A DNA stretch of 64,000 nucleotides. Source: Candidatus Poseidoniaceae archaeon. GTDB taxonomy: Archaea; Thermoplasmatota; Poseidoniia; Poseidoniales; Poseidoniaceae. The stretch covers positions 62,001 to 126,000 of the forward strand of contig JAOMTZ010000001.1 in the NCBI GenBank assembly GCA_028356125.1, written 5' to 3'. The notes below the pieces were generated by a model. The model had not been told where the DNA came from. It saw only the letters and a program-made list of their open reading frames with translations, and did not search any database. A program made the position numbers and the translations under genes. Shown here piece after piece: positions 49,631-59,376 of this stretch (the first letter of the stretch is position 1; each line of letters begins with the position of its first letter).

Positions 49631-51301
49631 ATGGAGTGGGAACCAGACCAGGAAACTCTCGACCTAATTCGACACCTTTCATTGCAGAATAGTTTGCAAT
49701 ATTCGGGTAAAGGGCAAGCAGGTTCGGTCATTAGTAGAATAATGGGGAACCGTGCAGATTTACGCCAATTTGGGAAATTTATCGCTCCCCTTGTAGCCAA
49801 AGCCGTTGCTGATTCAAACGCCAAAGCCCAAAATGAGGGATTAGACTCAATCACTCAAATTCTAGAATCTGAAGCACCAGAGTTATTGGAAAGAAAAGTC
49901 CAGACTAGAAGAGAAGGGTTACCTGAGTTGCCAAATCTAGATGACAGAAAGCCAGTACTTCGATTTGCTCCAAACCCGAACGGTCCCCTTTCATTCGGCC
50001 ATTCCAGAGGACTAGTCATAAACGGCGAATATGCCAAGAATTTAGATGGAGAATTGATTCTAAGATTTGACGACACAGATACTACAGTGAAACCTCCTAT
50101 GTTAGAGGCTTATGATTCGATACCAAAACAGCAAGAATGGTTGTGTGGTTTCGCAGCACACCGCATTGTAATCGCCAGTGAAAGGATGGAACATTATCAT
50201 GAATATGCCTACAAAATGCTGGATGGACAATTTGGCTATGTTTGTACATGTTCGGCTGAAGATTTCAAAGTTCACAGAGTAGGCATGACAGAATGCCCTT
50301 GTAGAGATAATAGCAGGGACTTGAATTTGGAAAGGTGGGCGAAGATGAACGATCCAAACGAATACCAACCCGGCGATGCGGTTCTCCGAGTCAAAACTGA
50401 TATGACTCTGAAAAACCCTGCACTCAGGGACTGGCCTGCTGCCAGAATTCAAACTAACCCACATCCAAGAGTTGGAGATAGATGGAGAGTATGGCCACTA
50501 CTTGATTTTCAATCAGCAGTAGAAGATTACCTACAGGGTGTAACTCACATTATTAGAGGCAAGGACTTGATGGATTCAACTAGAAAGCAGACACTTCTGT
50601 ACTCTCACTTTGGTTGGAAGTATCCTGAAACAATTTATTGGGGCCGCGTTAAGGTTCATGAATTCGGAGCATTCTCCACTTCACAAATGAAGAAAGACAT
50701 CACAGCCGGTCTGTTCGATGGTTGGGATGACCCTCGACTTCCGACTCTATCTGCATTATCTCGCAGAGGGATTCAAGCAAGCGCACTCAGATCATTCTGG
50801 ATTGAACTTGGGTTGACACAGAAAGATATTGCTGTACCGCTATCTACACTCTATTCACATAACACTAAGCAAATAGATCCTAGAGCTCCAAGGCTAGCAT
50901 TTGTTCGGAATGCATGCCCTATTATTCTGACTGGAGATTTACCAAGAAGCGGAACCATTCAATCGCATTCCGATACAGAAATGCTTCCACGCCAATACTC
51001 AATAGATGAAGGAGTATGGATTGAACAAGAAGATTCAGGCAAACCTCTTCGTTTGAAAGACCTGTGTGACATCGACGAAAATGGTAACGTCGAGAGTATT
51101 GATAGAAGTGACAAAAGAAGTGTTGTCCACTGGGTCGCAGGAGGAATTCCATCCAAACTTACGATTGCTTCTGGTCAAGAAATTGATATTGTTGAAGGCA
51201 TTTTAGAGAACAATAGTCATCCAGTTGGGACAATCGTTCAACTTGAAAGGATTGGTTATGCTATTATCGAAGATGATGGATTGCTTATGGTCCACGACTG
51301 A
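49631..51301 (+). CDS. gltX: Glutamyl-tRNA synthetase, archaeal type
   Basis: A 556-residue class I synthetase. An N-terminal helical domain of about 100 residues precedes the catalytic core; the HIGH equivalent lies in APNPNGPLSFGHSRG (about 113-127), and FSTSQMKKDI corresponds to KMSKS. The C-terminal half is the beta-barrel anticodon domain of the archaeal/eukaryotic type. It charges tRNA-Glu, and also tRNA-Gln where GatDE acts. ATG 49631 follows rnhB by 25 nt; an earlier ATG at 49541 would overlap rnhB. Confidence 0.95.
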   Translation: MEWEPDQETLDLIRHLSLQNSLQYSGKGQAGSVISRIMGNRADLRQFGKFIAPLVAKAVADSNAKAQNEGLDSITQILESEAPELLERKVQTRREGLPELPNLDDRKPVLRFAPNPNGPLSFGHSRGLVINGEYAKNLDGELILRFDDTDTTVKPPMLEAYDSIPKQQEWLCGFAAHRIVIASERMEHYHEYAYKMLDGQFGYVCTCSAEDFKVHRVGMTECPCRDNSRDLNLERWAKMNDPNEYQPGDAVLRVKTDMTLKNPALRDWPAARIQTNPHPRVGDRWRVWPLLDFQSAVEDYLQGVTHIIRGKDLMDSTRKQTLLYSHFGWKYPETIYWGRVKVHEFGAFSTSQMKKDITAGLFDGWDDPRLPTLSALSRRGIQASALRSFWIELGLTQKDIAVPLSTLYSHNTKQIDPRAPRLAFVRNACPIILTGDLPRSGTIQSHSDTEMLPRQYSIDEGVWIEQEDSGKPLRLKDLCDIDENGNVESIDRSDKRSVVHWVAGGIPSKLTIASGQEIDIVEGILENNSHPVGTIVQLERIGYAIIEDDGLLMVHD

Positions 51302-51551
51302 GTAATGCTGGCTCGCCATTATCTGTTGTCACAATAAACTTCGGACGCCACTTTTTATTTTGCTGTGGAGTCGGGTCTACTAAGATGTCCAACTCACATG
51401 CAGCACCGCAATTCCCACCCTTATTGAGATGTTCAATAGTGAGCACCCCTAGGATATTTTCCTTCCCCCAAACAATCAATGCATCGACTGATTCTAGGCG
51501 GACTTTAGCCTCATCAATTGAATCTTCAAAGCCGATAGTAGAGAATTCCAT
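51285..51551 (-). CDS. Small unknown protein
   Basis: An 88-residue frame on the strand opposite its neighbours, filling the gap between gltX and the helical gene and overlapping the gltX end by 17 nt. The sequence has protein-like patterning (DALIVWGKENILGVLTIEHL, then an NCGAAC motif) and no membrane helix. I do not recognise it. It is plausible but not certain. Confidence 0.5.
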   Translation of the reverse strand: MEFSTIGFEDSIDEAKVRLESVDALIVWGKENILGVLTIEHLNKGGNCGAACELDILVDPTPQQNKKWRPKFIVTTDNGEPALLSRGP

Positions 51552-51626
51552 ACAACCTTCTGCGCAGGGAGGCTATTGAATTATTTCCATAGATGGGTTC
51601 AAGAATGTTGGCCTACACGACACATT

Positions 51627-51977
51627 ATGGCAATCGAGAGACTACTTACTGGGAACCTTGGTTCTCAAGTCAAAGAATTGATGGCGACAGAGGATATCAT
51701 GCTCGAAGCTGTTCGTGATTTGGTTAAGGATGAAATAAAGACATACATTCGTGATAAAGTTGAAGCCGACCAAGAGTTGAAGGCGGAATTAAAGGATGCA
51801 ATATCATATTATTTCAATGCAAAAGCAAGATCTGTTTATGCTGAACTAAAGGCAAGTCGTGCTGCTGCAAAGTTAGGATTACGTATACTTCCCGAAGAAC
51901 TTCAAGGTGAAGTTGGGGAAGCGCTTGTTGGCCTTTTCGAGAAAGAACTTGGCAACCTATTAGAGAAGGCGCTTTGA
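51627..51977 (+). CDS. Small helical protein
   Basis: A 116-residue, almost wholly helical protein starting MAIERLLTGNLGSQVKELM, with a charged coiled-coil-like middle (VKDEIKTYIRDKVEADQELKAELKDAI) and an amphipathic end. No membrane segment or cysteine. The frame is open to 51576 but the extension lacks coding character. Its TGA is the first part of the palindrome at 51975. Function unknown. Confidence 0.7.
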   Translation: MAIERLLTGNLGSQVKELMATEDIMLEAVRDLVKDEIKTYIRDKVEADQELKAELKDAISYYFNAKARSVYAELKASRAAAKLGLRILPEELQGEVGEALVGLFEKELGNLLEKAL

Positions 51978-51992
51978 GCCCTTTAGGGCTCA
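51975..51992. repeat. Perfect palindrome TGAGCCC-TTTA-GGGCTCA
   Basis: Seven pairs with a four-base loop; its first three bases are the stop codon of the helical gene and it lies upstream of the exported protein gene at 52048. It is nearly identical to the palindrome at 38504. Confidence 0.8.
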
Positions 51993-52047
51993 TCTGGCCA
52001 CAGTTTTCAAGAGGGTTGTGCTCACAGAGCGTCATAGGGAATCAGTT

Positions 52048-54066
52048 ATGCGCACATTTAGACCCCTGATATTGTGCGCTATTGTACTTCTCTCAAGCCT
52101 ACCTGCAGATCATACTACTGCTGATTCAGTAGAGATTTGTTGTGATTCTGGCCCAGTCGAATTGTTTTTGCTTGGAGCGGCTGGTTCTGGGACAATGTCT
52201 CCTTTTGATGTAGAATTAGAATCAGAATCTCAAGAAGTTGTAATCACAGATGCTATTGCGCAAGGAAGAGAGATTGCAACATGGTCAATCAATCCAGCAT
52301 GGACTGGAAGTTATCCGTCTTCCACATGGGAATTTGGAATCAAATATTACGTGGCAAATGCTGGTGGAGCTCAAATTAATGCCACAGTGAGTGTTGAGGT
52401 TGGGGGCGAAACATACACTGGCTCGACCGACCAATCTAACTCATTCCTATCGGGAGATGGTACACTCTCAATTGACGTGGATGTAGACTCAGGAACAATA
52501 CCAACATCTACTGAAATAAGAGTGACACTAAATGCACAAACTGTTGTCTTTAGTGTTCCAGGTTCAGACGCCGGCTTAACTTTCAAGTGGGGAGGCGATG
52601 ATGACAAGTCATCTATTAATGCAGACCTGCCAATAGTTGATATCTTGATTGATGAACCGGTGACTGAGGGAATGGATGTTTACATCTCAGCAATTATTGC
52701 ATCTCCATTTGGACAGATGACTGCAGCACATTCGAACAGCTTGGAAATCATAGTTAATGGCGCTACACTGACAGGCGACCCCATTGGAACTAGCAGCGGA
52801 GATTATGTTAGACTAACTTGGACATGGCGAGCCTCGGATGAAGGTGAGCAAGTCATCAGCATTCAAGCCAATATTCGAATCCAGGCATTATCTCCCACCC
52901 TTACAGGCGGAGGCCAGTTTACTATCACAACTTATGATGATGGAAATGATGGAGGAGGGGTATTTTACCCTACTGAAGAACCATTGCGAACAGATGGGAC
53001 AGGTTCACCACTGGTTGTAACGATGGAAATGGAATTGGACAAGACTGACGGCTATCTCACATTAGAGCGTGAAATTCAATTAGATATTGATGAATACCTC
53101 GCTTATTGGATGAGATGGGGATTGGATAATATCGGTAGTGATGACTCTGGACTTTCAAAACCCTTGAAGATATTCAAAGCAGGAATGGTATCTGATGATG
53201 ACCGTGGAAACCGTATGATTGATGAGATCGAAGAAAGTGAATTTGAAAACCAAATGTTCAATCTTGCAACCTCTTACATGAATGATGGTATGGGCATAGA
53301 ACTGCAAGAGCTCATCGGAAATGATCCCCAAAACCTTGAACGATTCTCAGTATCATTGGACTTGAAGGGGGAAAGAAAAGTTGTACCTCATCCAATCACA
53401 ATGAAAATCTCTACTCTCGAAATACTTGAACCAGACAAACAAACTACTTTGCTACGTAATTTCATAGTTGTTGAAACTTCTACGGTATGGTCAACTATTG
53501 ATTTGAACATCAATATTGAGACCGGAATGTCATCAAGTCTGACAGCGGCAGAAATCAAGGGCGATGATGGTGGAATTGAAATTTCATACAAAAGAACACC
53601 ATTTGGTGAAAGTATTGAAATCACCGCTAAAGGTTTGAAGCAAAGTGATTCTTTCACATTTACTGCTATGCCTACTGACAATGTAATCAATGCACCTGGT
53701 AGTTTGTCTTTAATAACTATTATTTCGCTTGCCGTAGGTGTTTTTGTTGTTCTAAAGATGACCAAAACAAAGAGAAGAAGCGCTCTCTGGTTTGAGATGA
53801 TATTAATCCCGGCTGTTTTGGCTACACTGTATATGGCAACTGAACCATTTACTGTTGGAGTGATTACAGCCACAACCGTCACAATATGGATAATAACGGC
53901 CGTTGCTAGCCCGACTAGAAAGGGAGCTTTCATCGCTAATAGAGTAAGTGACTACCCTGTTATTGAATGCCCTAATTGTGGAACACCTAACTCGATTACT
54001 ACTACAGAACGTCCATTCAGACTACCTTGTCAAGGATGCGGAAAGGTTTTGAAAATTGTTGAATGA
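52048..54066 (+). CDS. Exported protein with three membrane helices and C-terminal zinc ribbon
   Basis: 672 residues from ATG 52048 (signal peptide MRTFRPLILCAIVLLSSLPA). A beta-rich ectodomain of about 520 residues holds acidic loops and an early CC pair (EICCDSG). Three hydrophobic helices follow: LSLITIISLAVGVFVVL, MILIPAVLATLYMATEP and VGVITATTVTIWIITAVA. The end is a likely cytoplasmic zinc ribbon, CPNCGTPNS and CQGCGKVL. A GTG at 52018 is also in frame. The zinc ribbon on a surface protein suggests contact with an internal partner; the function is unknown. Confidence 0.8.
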   Translation: MRTFRPLILCAIVLLSSLPADHTTADSVEICCDSGPVELFLLGAAGSGTMSPFDVELESESQEVVITDAIAQGREIATWSINPAWTGSYPSSTWEFGIKYYVANAGGAQINATVSVEVGGETYTGSTDQSNSFLSGDGTLSIDVDVDSGTIPTSTEIRVTLNAQTVVFSVPGSDAGLTFKWGGDDDKSSINADLPIVDILIDEPVTEGMDVYISAIIASPFGQMTAAHSNSLEIIVNGATLTGDPIGTSSGDYVRLTWTWRASDEGEQVISIQANIRIQALSPTLTGGGQFTITTYDDGNDGGGVFYPTEEPLRTDGTGSPLVVTMEMELDKTDGYLTLEREIQLDIDEYLAYWMRWGLDNIGSDDSGLSKPLKIFKAGMVSDDDRGNRMIDEIEESEFENQMFNLATSYMNDGMGIELQELIGNDPQNLERFSVSLDLKGERKVVPHPITMKISTLEILEPDKQTTLLRNFIVVETSTVWSTIDLNINIETGMSSSLTAAEIKGDDGGIEISYKRTPFGESIEITAKGLKQSDSFTFTAMPTDNVINAPGSLSLITIISLAVGVFVVLKMTKTKRRSALWFEMILIPAVLATLYMATEPFTVGVITATTVTIWIITAVASPTRKGAFIANRVSDYPVIECPNCGTPNSITTTERPFRLPCQGCGKVLKIVE

Positions 54067-54960
54067 TCAAAGGTGACCATTCATAATCAGTAAATCTGCT
54101 ACACTACTAGCATGGACTCTTGCTTCATCTGCATCATCTGGCCAACCGTTGGTTGCGAGATGCAATTGACTAGCAATATCCGAATCGAAGCCAGGAATCA
54201 TTGCTCTATGCCAGATTAGTTCCTCTAAGCGCATTGTCGAAATACCATCTTCCCTCAAAGCAGGAAGAACAAGTTCACTAATTGCTGAACTTCTAGCATC
54301 AACATCCATTCTAGCCCAACCCTTAGAAAGACGCTTTAGCATTCTTTCAGATAACCCAGGAATCATCCCTGGTGCGGGATTAACAACTTCTGGTAATGGG
54401 CGAATGTCAATCGAACCTTCTGAATCTAGATGATCTCTGAGTACTGACATAACAGGGTCATAATTTGCGTTAAGCCCTTGACGTAACCAGCAACCAGCAA
54501 TGGTCATCGAGCGCTGTTTTCGCACTCTGGCTCCTTCAGGTGAGAGAATAGCAGATATCGCAGCACATATGGCAACGCAGTCAACTGCACCATGATGGAT
54601 TTTATCGGATGCTGGGAAACTCAGTTCTACTTCAATTGGACGAATGTGAATTACATTATCACTAATTTCAAATGATTTCCTCGATTCACTGAATGGATCA
54701 ATATGAACAATTAGCCCGTCGACAACTGGTAATTTTTCTACATGATCACGCCCAACGTGTCTACGAGAGGGGAGTACTCTTCTACGATAATGCAAAGAAT
54801 TGTCTAAAAATGATGCTTCTAATTGTGCTAGAGCTAAAATTCCATCTAGGTCAGCAGGAGCCATCAACTGAATCATTTTGGCGTTGCCAATCGCATTCGA
54901 TAGTTCATTCAATTCATCTTCAATCGAAGAAAAAAATGACAATTGAAGCAGACTATTCAT
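54067..54960 (-). CDS. Degenerate RecJ/Cdc45-like DHH protein
   Basis: A 297-residue protein directly downstream of S15, the place where archaea often carry the GINS-associated nuclease (RecJ-like). An apparent DHH motif I survives only partly: PADLDGILALAQLEASF keeps D-x-DG but lacks the first His. The DHH motif itself is replaced by a phrase like GLIVHIDPFSES. Metal ligands are thus largely missing and the protein is shorter than active GAN (about 450 residues). It may serve as a structural Cdc45-like partner of GINS and MCM. The family call rests on position and weak motif, so it is tentative. ATG 54960; a GTG at 54981 is an alternative. Confidence 0.55.
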   Translation of the reverse strand: MNSLLQLSFFSSIEDELNELSNAIGNAKMIQLMAPADLDGILALAQLEASFLDNSLHYRRRVLPSRRHVGRDHVEKLPVVDGLIVHIDPFSESRKSFEISDNVIHIRPIEVELSFPASDKIHHGAVDCVAICAAISAILSPEGARVRKQRSMTIAGCWLRQGLNANYDPVMSVLRDHLDSEGSIDIRPLPEVVNPAPGMIPGLSERMLKRLSKGWARMDVDARSSAISELVLPALREDGISTMRLEELIWHRAMIPGFDSDIASQLHLATNGWPDDADEARVHASSVADLLIMNGHL

Positions 54961-55012
54961 TGTCGCACCTATCCGAGACACCTCGAAGGTGGTTCATCAA
55001 GTTGAGGATTAA

Positions 55013-55474
55013 TCACTCAACCATCAAGCGGAGTTGGTCACGCTTGTACTTCCAATCGGAGTCTAAGCGGCCTTCGCCGATGTAATACTTAGCCAGACGG
55101 CGGATTTTCGCCTCTGTAAGTTCTAGTGATCGCTTGTTGTGAAGGTCCTTGTGGTTCCCAGAACCAATGTGGTTGATGATGCCTACAGCCTTGCGCATTA
55201 GGTTCATCATATCTTCTGGGTAGGAGCCGCCGATATCATTAGCTGCAAGAACTGAGGAAATTCTCTTTCCACCAAGAACTGCACGAACATCAGGAACTGC
55301 GTGTTGATCACGAAGAATTGTACCTATTTCAGCGGAGGAATGACCTGCCTTACCTAGCTCTACAATGAGCCCAGTAACTGCTGATGAATCTTTGTTCGAC
55401 CACTCTGGTGCGGTCTCATTGTGTGGCTTTGTGGAACCGGACTTACCTTTCCTCTTAGCGTACATACGTGCCAT
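55013..55474 (-). CDS. rps15: Ribosomal protein S15 (uS15)
   Basis: A 153-residue archaeal/eukaryotic-type S15 with an N-terminal extension (MARMYAKRKGKSGSTKP). The family core is in YPEDMMNLMRKAV and NHKDLHNKRSLELTEAKIRRLAKYY. GGAGGC precedes the ATG. It is followed by the RecJ/Cdc45-like gene with 52 nt between. Confidence 0.95.
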   Translation of the reverse strand: MARMYAKRKGKSGSTKPHNETAPEWSNKDSSAVTGLIVELGKAGHSSAEIGTILRDQHAVPDVRAVLGGKRISSVLAANDIGGSYPEDMMNLMRKAVGIINHIGSGNHKDLHNKRSLELTEAKIRRLAKYYIGEGRLDSDWKYKRDQLRLMVE

Positions 55475-55546
55475 AATGGATGCCTCCTAGCATTCCGCCG
55501 ACCTGTAACCCATTCTTAACCGCTACGCATGAAACGAGATATGAAT

Positions 55547-57283
55547 TCACACTCTTTGATGGCTTTTTGCTAGCCGACCAGGTGTTCCTTCCCATTCCCA
55601 AGCAGGAGCCGCTGCACGAGCAGAACCAATGCACTGCGAGCCTTGCATTACCAATATATCCTCGCCTTTACGGATTGAATTATCGTAAGAATCCAAGATT
55701 GCGAGGTTAATATCGCCCTTCCATTTGATTTCCGGCTTCAACTGCACCCGTTTGAGCGAATCAAGAGAATCCAACAGCGGGATACTTGATTTTGATAGTG
55801 AAAAGCCACCTCTTTCTGGAGCCCACATTGCAATTTGAACATCATCCTTCAAAATCTTCCATCTTGGGAATCTTCCACGGACTTGAACACCCTCTAACCA
55901 TGTATCATTATTGTAATGAAATCTGGAAACAGAACGGAAAGATTCGAGATTCATTAATTCACCACTTCTTCTCTTAACACGCATGTTATCAAGAATTGCA
56001 GCACTCAATCTCTTCAGTGCATTATGATTCGTTGCTGAATCACCCTGCCTAGTATCAACTACTGGAATATCACAGTGGTAATCAAAACCTGAATGATTGA
56101 TTACAACACGATAGTTATTCTTAGCAATTATCGCATCTAACATTTTTGTCACCCTAGTAGACTCATCTTGAGTCCAATCACCAGTAACTGGAATATCATA
56201 ATGCCCGGCAGGCCAAACCTCTTCCAAATCTCTAGGAACCAGACCCAGAGGAGAGGTAACCATTACCTCATGAGCAGAATTGTGATTCATTGCTCTACGG
56301 AATGCTTGGTGACTTCTTGAAGACGAATATGGTTTACGTGCTGAGCAAGGTAACAAAACTAGAACATCATCTAGACTAGAAGGTACTTGATATTCATTCG
56401 TGATGAAATCGACCCAATCTGTAATTATTGGATCATCATGTGATTCAACACTATGAATTCTCAAAGTGGTATTGGAATCTACCACTTGTGACAAATAGCC
56501 AATTTTATTGCCCATCATTTTGTCGTAATTCCTCATATGTTCAACAAGCCTTGGACTAGAGAGTGATTGCGATTGAGCTAATTCTCTTAGTGAATTGTTA
56601 GCAATTGCTGAACGTGTTTCCGTCAGTGCTACTTCCCAGTGGTTAACAGAAGGCTCCTCTTCAGACAAATATCTAGGACCATTCCATGTTAGGACAGCCC
56701 CATGTGCCTCCGCTTGTTGAGAACGTGTAGTATCAAACAAATCAATACCAAACCATGTCATTACTGCACAATTATCCGGCCCTCCAATACCTGGAGCCCA
56801 AAGAAGTGCACCTGGAAATTGACGCTTGATTACATGTATGGCCTCTACTAGTCGACCAGGCCGGTTAGCCAACTGTAGCGCATCTGTTAGAACAACGACA
56901 TGTGGATTCAATGTGGAATCCATTAATTCGCCATCATGGTTCAGAGATTGCCAAGAAACTGGCAGTAAGTCACCTTTGGAGGCAACTTCTCCTGCATCAG
57001 CCTCATCCAATGATGGCGGCAGGACATGTCCTATTGTTGCAGATAGAGTAGGCCCATTGTCTTGACTTTCCCATGGTGCAAATGGAGCACGCGAATGTAA
57101 TTTGATAGTCCGAGGAATAGAACCATCACTCGATGTTGAAAAAGGAGCCCAGATAACATCCATCTCCTCACCAATGCTCAAGACTAGTCCTGGAGTCTTT
57201 GATGATGGTTTAGAGCGGTCTCCCAATCCCCAAAGACGGGACATGCGATGTCGCGCCAATACTGTCCGACCTAAGCCTGCCAT
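55547..57283 (-). CDS. arcS: Archaeosine synthase ArcS
   Basis: A 578-residue protein related to tRNA-guanine transglycosylase. The signature LPCSARKPYSSSRSHQAF lies at 311-328; the N-terminal half is a TGT-like barrel without the usual catalytic set, and residues about 515-575 form a PUA RNA-binding domain. It converts preQ0 at position 15 of tRNA into archaeosine, after ArcTGT. ATG 57283 is chosen because the frame above it to 57343 would overlap the divergent gene. No arcTGT is in the window. Confidence 0.85.
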   Translation of the reverse strand: MAGLGRTVLARHRMSRLWGLGDRSKPSSKTPGLVLSIGEEMDVIWAPFSTSSDGSIPRTIKLHSRAPFAPWESQDNGPTLSATIGHVLPPSLDEADAGEVASKGDLLPVSWQSLNHDGELMDSTLNPHVVVLTDALQLANRPGRLVEAIHVIKRQFPGALLWAPGIGGPDNCAVMTWFGIDLFDTTRSQQAEAHGAVLTWNGPRYLSEEEPSVNHWEVALTETRSAIANNSLRELAQSQSLSSPRLVEHMRNYDKMMGNKIGYLSQVVDSNTTLRIHSVESHDDPIITDWVDFITNEYQVPSSLDDVLVLLPCSARKPYSSSRSHQAFRRAMNHNSAHEVMVTSPLGLVPRDLEEVWPAGHYDIPVTGDWTQDESTRVTKMLDAIIAKNNYRVVINHSGFDYHCDIPVVDTRQGDSATNHNALKRLSAAILDNMRVKRRSGELMNLESFRSVSRFHYNNDTWLEGVQVRGRFPRWKILKDDVQIAMWAPERGGFSLSKSSIPLLDSLDSLKRVQLKPEIKWKGDINLAILDSYDNSIRKGEDILVMQGSQCIGSARAAAPAWEWEGTPGRLAKSHQRV

Positions 57284-57348
57284 GAATAGGGTCTGGAAGT
57301 ATACTGGTCTTGAATGATTTGAAGGTGGATGAGCATACCGCACCGTCT

Positions 57349-59376
57349 ATGGGGAGACTACTAACCTGCCTTCTGGCAACCCTGATGGTCTTGCCAGTAG
57401 TGAGTGCTGTCTACTCTAGCACTCATATTACAGCAGAAGGGACTGCATGGTTTGACTGCAACGATTCATGGGCCAGTATCGAAGATGATTCTGGCAACAT
57501 ACTCGCTAACGGAAGCGATTTTACAATCGGTTTAGATTCAGGAAATCACACCTTTCACATTGGAGATGATGACGATTGTCAAAGAGTAATACCTATGAAT
57601 GGTGAATTACCCAACCTAAGACCTGCACCATCTAGTGAGTTTTTCACGTTGGATTCTGAGATTTGCCCTCAGGATGGATTCAATATCTCTTGCGAAGGAG
57701 AATACACGTCTGGCGATCTGATCAACGATTCTGCAGACGTATTTGCAGTAAATGTCAGTTCAGGAAGCATTCTGGTACTGACACTAGTCGCATCTTCAAC
57801 AGGCATTGATGTTGATTTGCACTTCCAGAACCTTACTCATGAATCACTAGTAGGGAATGCATTCAGTTTACCACTGAATACATCAATTGATGAAAACTAT
57901 GTTAGTTACATTCCGATTGATAATGATGGACGAATCATAGTTACAATTACAAGTCCAAGCCCAGATAACATTTGGTCAATGCGTACAGAAATCTTTGATA
58001 CTACGCAGATTAGTCAACTGTATGAATTAGACAGTGTGTTTGGAATTGGCAACTCACCGTTGTCTTACTCCCTTGATGAAGATGAATCCCTAATAGTTAC
58101 TAAATCTGCTACAATCGATGGCTTGACTGATGTGCCAATCAAATATCGCTATGTCTATTCTAGCTCAGAATCAGACTGGTCAAATGCAACATTAAATGAT
58201 AGAATACATGGGATTGATGGCTCGTCTTATATCGAATTTCAATGGGATTGTAATTGCAGTTGGACTGCCTCCATGTCACACTACCAGCACTTTGATGCAA
58301 GTTGGGGAATGGACGCTCCAACTTATCGACCACTTAGTGCCAATAGTAACAACTCAACTTATCCGTTGATCACTATGGATGGAAACACAGAGGATGGCGA
58401 ATTAACATTACACATGGGAGATTACCAAGACATCTTGCGTGTTGAAACTACGGGATGGAATGACTCTATTCATCTTGTGGATGTAATTGTCGAAGGAGAT
58501 ATTTACGAAATGCGAGTAACTATTTGGGACATGGACCAGCAAACTTGGGAAATGTTGAATGAAGTTTCAGCAACCTACTCCATGGACAAAATTAGCCTAT
58601 CCCTTGATGTTGGACTAGGCACACATTTCATCAAAATCGAACACATAAACGGAAGTTCTGCTATTGACGAAAATGCCGAACCTATTGAATGGAATATTAG
58701 AGTTAGCACAGCTGTTATCGATGAGGGCGAAGAGCCATGGTTCCCTGCATCAGATGCCGTCAAAGAAGCAGCAGACTTGTTTTATTGGCTAATTGGGTTA
58801 ATCCTTATCCTACCGTTTGTAGTGTTTTACAGATTCATTAGGAAAGAGAAATTATTCGCTGAAGAATTCGCTAGTAAAAAGGATAGGTTGCAATGGCTAA
58901 ATCAAAAACTAGCAGAAGGTGATTCCTCTCATAATGACCTTGCAAGGGCTTTGCGGGCTGTATCCTCTCTTGAATGGGAAAAAGCCCTAGAGGTATGGGG
59001 AGATTCAGAAATGCGACATTTCACTACCGGAATTGACATGGCAATTTGGTCACTCAGTAACCGAGACGATGGCATATGGTCACTGCTGATTGGTATTTGT
59101 GCCAAAGAGTGCGACTGGAATGTAGCGGCAATCAGATTTGAAGCACCAGAAGGAGAGCCTTGGGATGTGAAAAAGATTGAACCTAAACTTCTCTCCCGTA
59201 GCTCAGAGATATTCCTTGATTCTCTAACGAAAGATTCACGCTTATTCGTCCAGGTAGAACTCGAAGGTAGTAGTAACGCCCTAAACATACACCTATCTGG
59301 TATGGTTAATGGTGATCCGATGGCCGCTAAACCTGCTAACACAATCTACAGAGACTCCAATATATCTGAAGAATAA
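57349..59376 (+). CDS. Surface protein with single membrane helix and conserved-looking cytoplasmic domain
   Basis: 675 residues. Signal peptide MGRLLTCLLATLMVLPVVSA; the frame is open to TTG 57310 but the signal begins at ATG 57349. The ectodomain of about 470 residues is rich in NxS/T sequons and has Cys pairs (FDCNDSW, WDCNCSW). One helix (LFYWLIGLILILPFVVFYRFI, about 477-497) leads to a cytoplasmic part of about 178 residues that is well folded by composition: a helical stretch (DRLQWLNQKLAEGD) then a mixed region (WEKALEVWGDSEM, WNVAAIRFEAPEG). A sensor or adhesin role is possible but not shown. Confidence 0.8.
   Translation: MGRLLTCLLATLMVLPVVSAVYSSTHITAEGTAWFDCNDSWASIEDDSGNILANGSDFTIGLDSGNHTFHIGDDDDCQRVIPMNGELPNLRPAPSSEFFTLDSEICPQDGFNISCEGEYTSGDLINDSADVFAVNVSSGSILVLTLVASSTGIDVDLHFQNLTHESLVGNAFSLPLNTSIDENYVSYIPIDNDGRIIVTITSPSPDNIWSMRTEIFDTTQISQLYELDSVFGIGNSPLSYSLDEDESLIVTKSATIDGLTDVPIKYRYVYSSSESDWSNATLNDRIHGIDGSSYIEFQWDCNCSWTASMSHYQHFDASWGMDAPTYRPLSANSNNSTYPLITMDGNTEDGELTLHMGDYQDILRVETTGWNDSIHLVDVIVEGDIYEMRVTIWDMDQQTWEMLNEVSATYSMDKISLSLDVGLGTHFIKIEHINGSSAIDENAEPIEWNIRVSTAVIDEGEEPWFPASDAVKEAADLFYWLIGLILILPFVVFYRFIRKEKLFAEEFASKKDRLQWLNQKLAEGDSSHNDLARALRAVSSLEWEKALEVWGDSEMRHFTTGIDMAIWSLSNRDDGIWSLLIGICAKECDWNVAAIRFEAPEGEPWDVKKIEPKLLSRSSEIFLDSLTKDSRLFVQVELEGSSNALNIHLSGMVNGDPMAAKPANTIYRDSNISEE

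Noticed and set aside
38504-51992. Mobile element or insertion sequence explaining the near-identical palindromes
   Set aside because: No transposase, longer flanking repeats or target duplications are visible; the repeats are only 18 nt.
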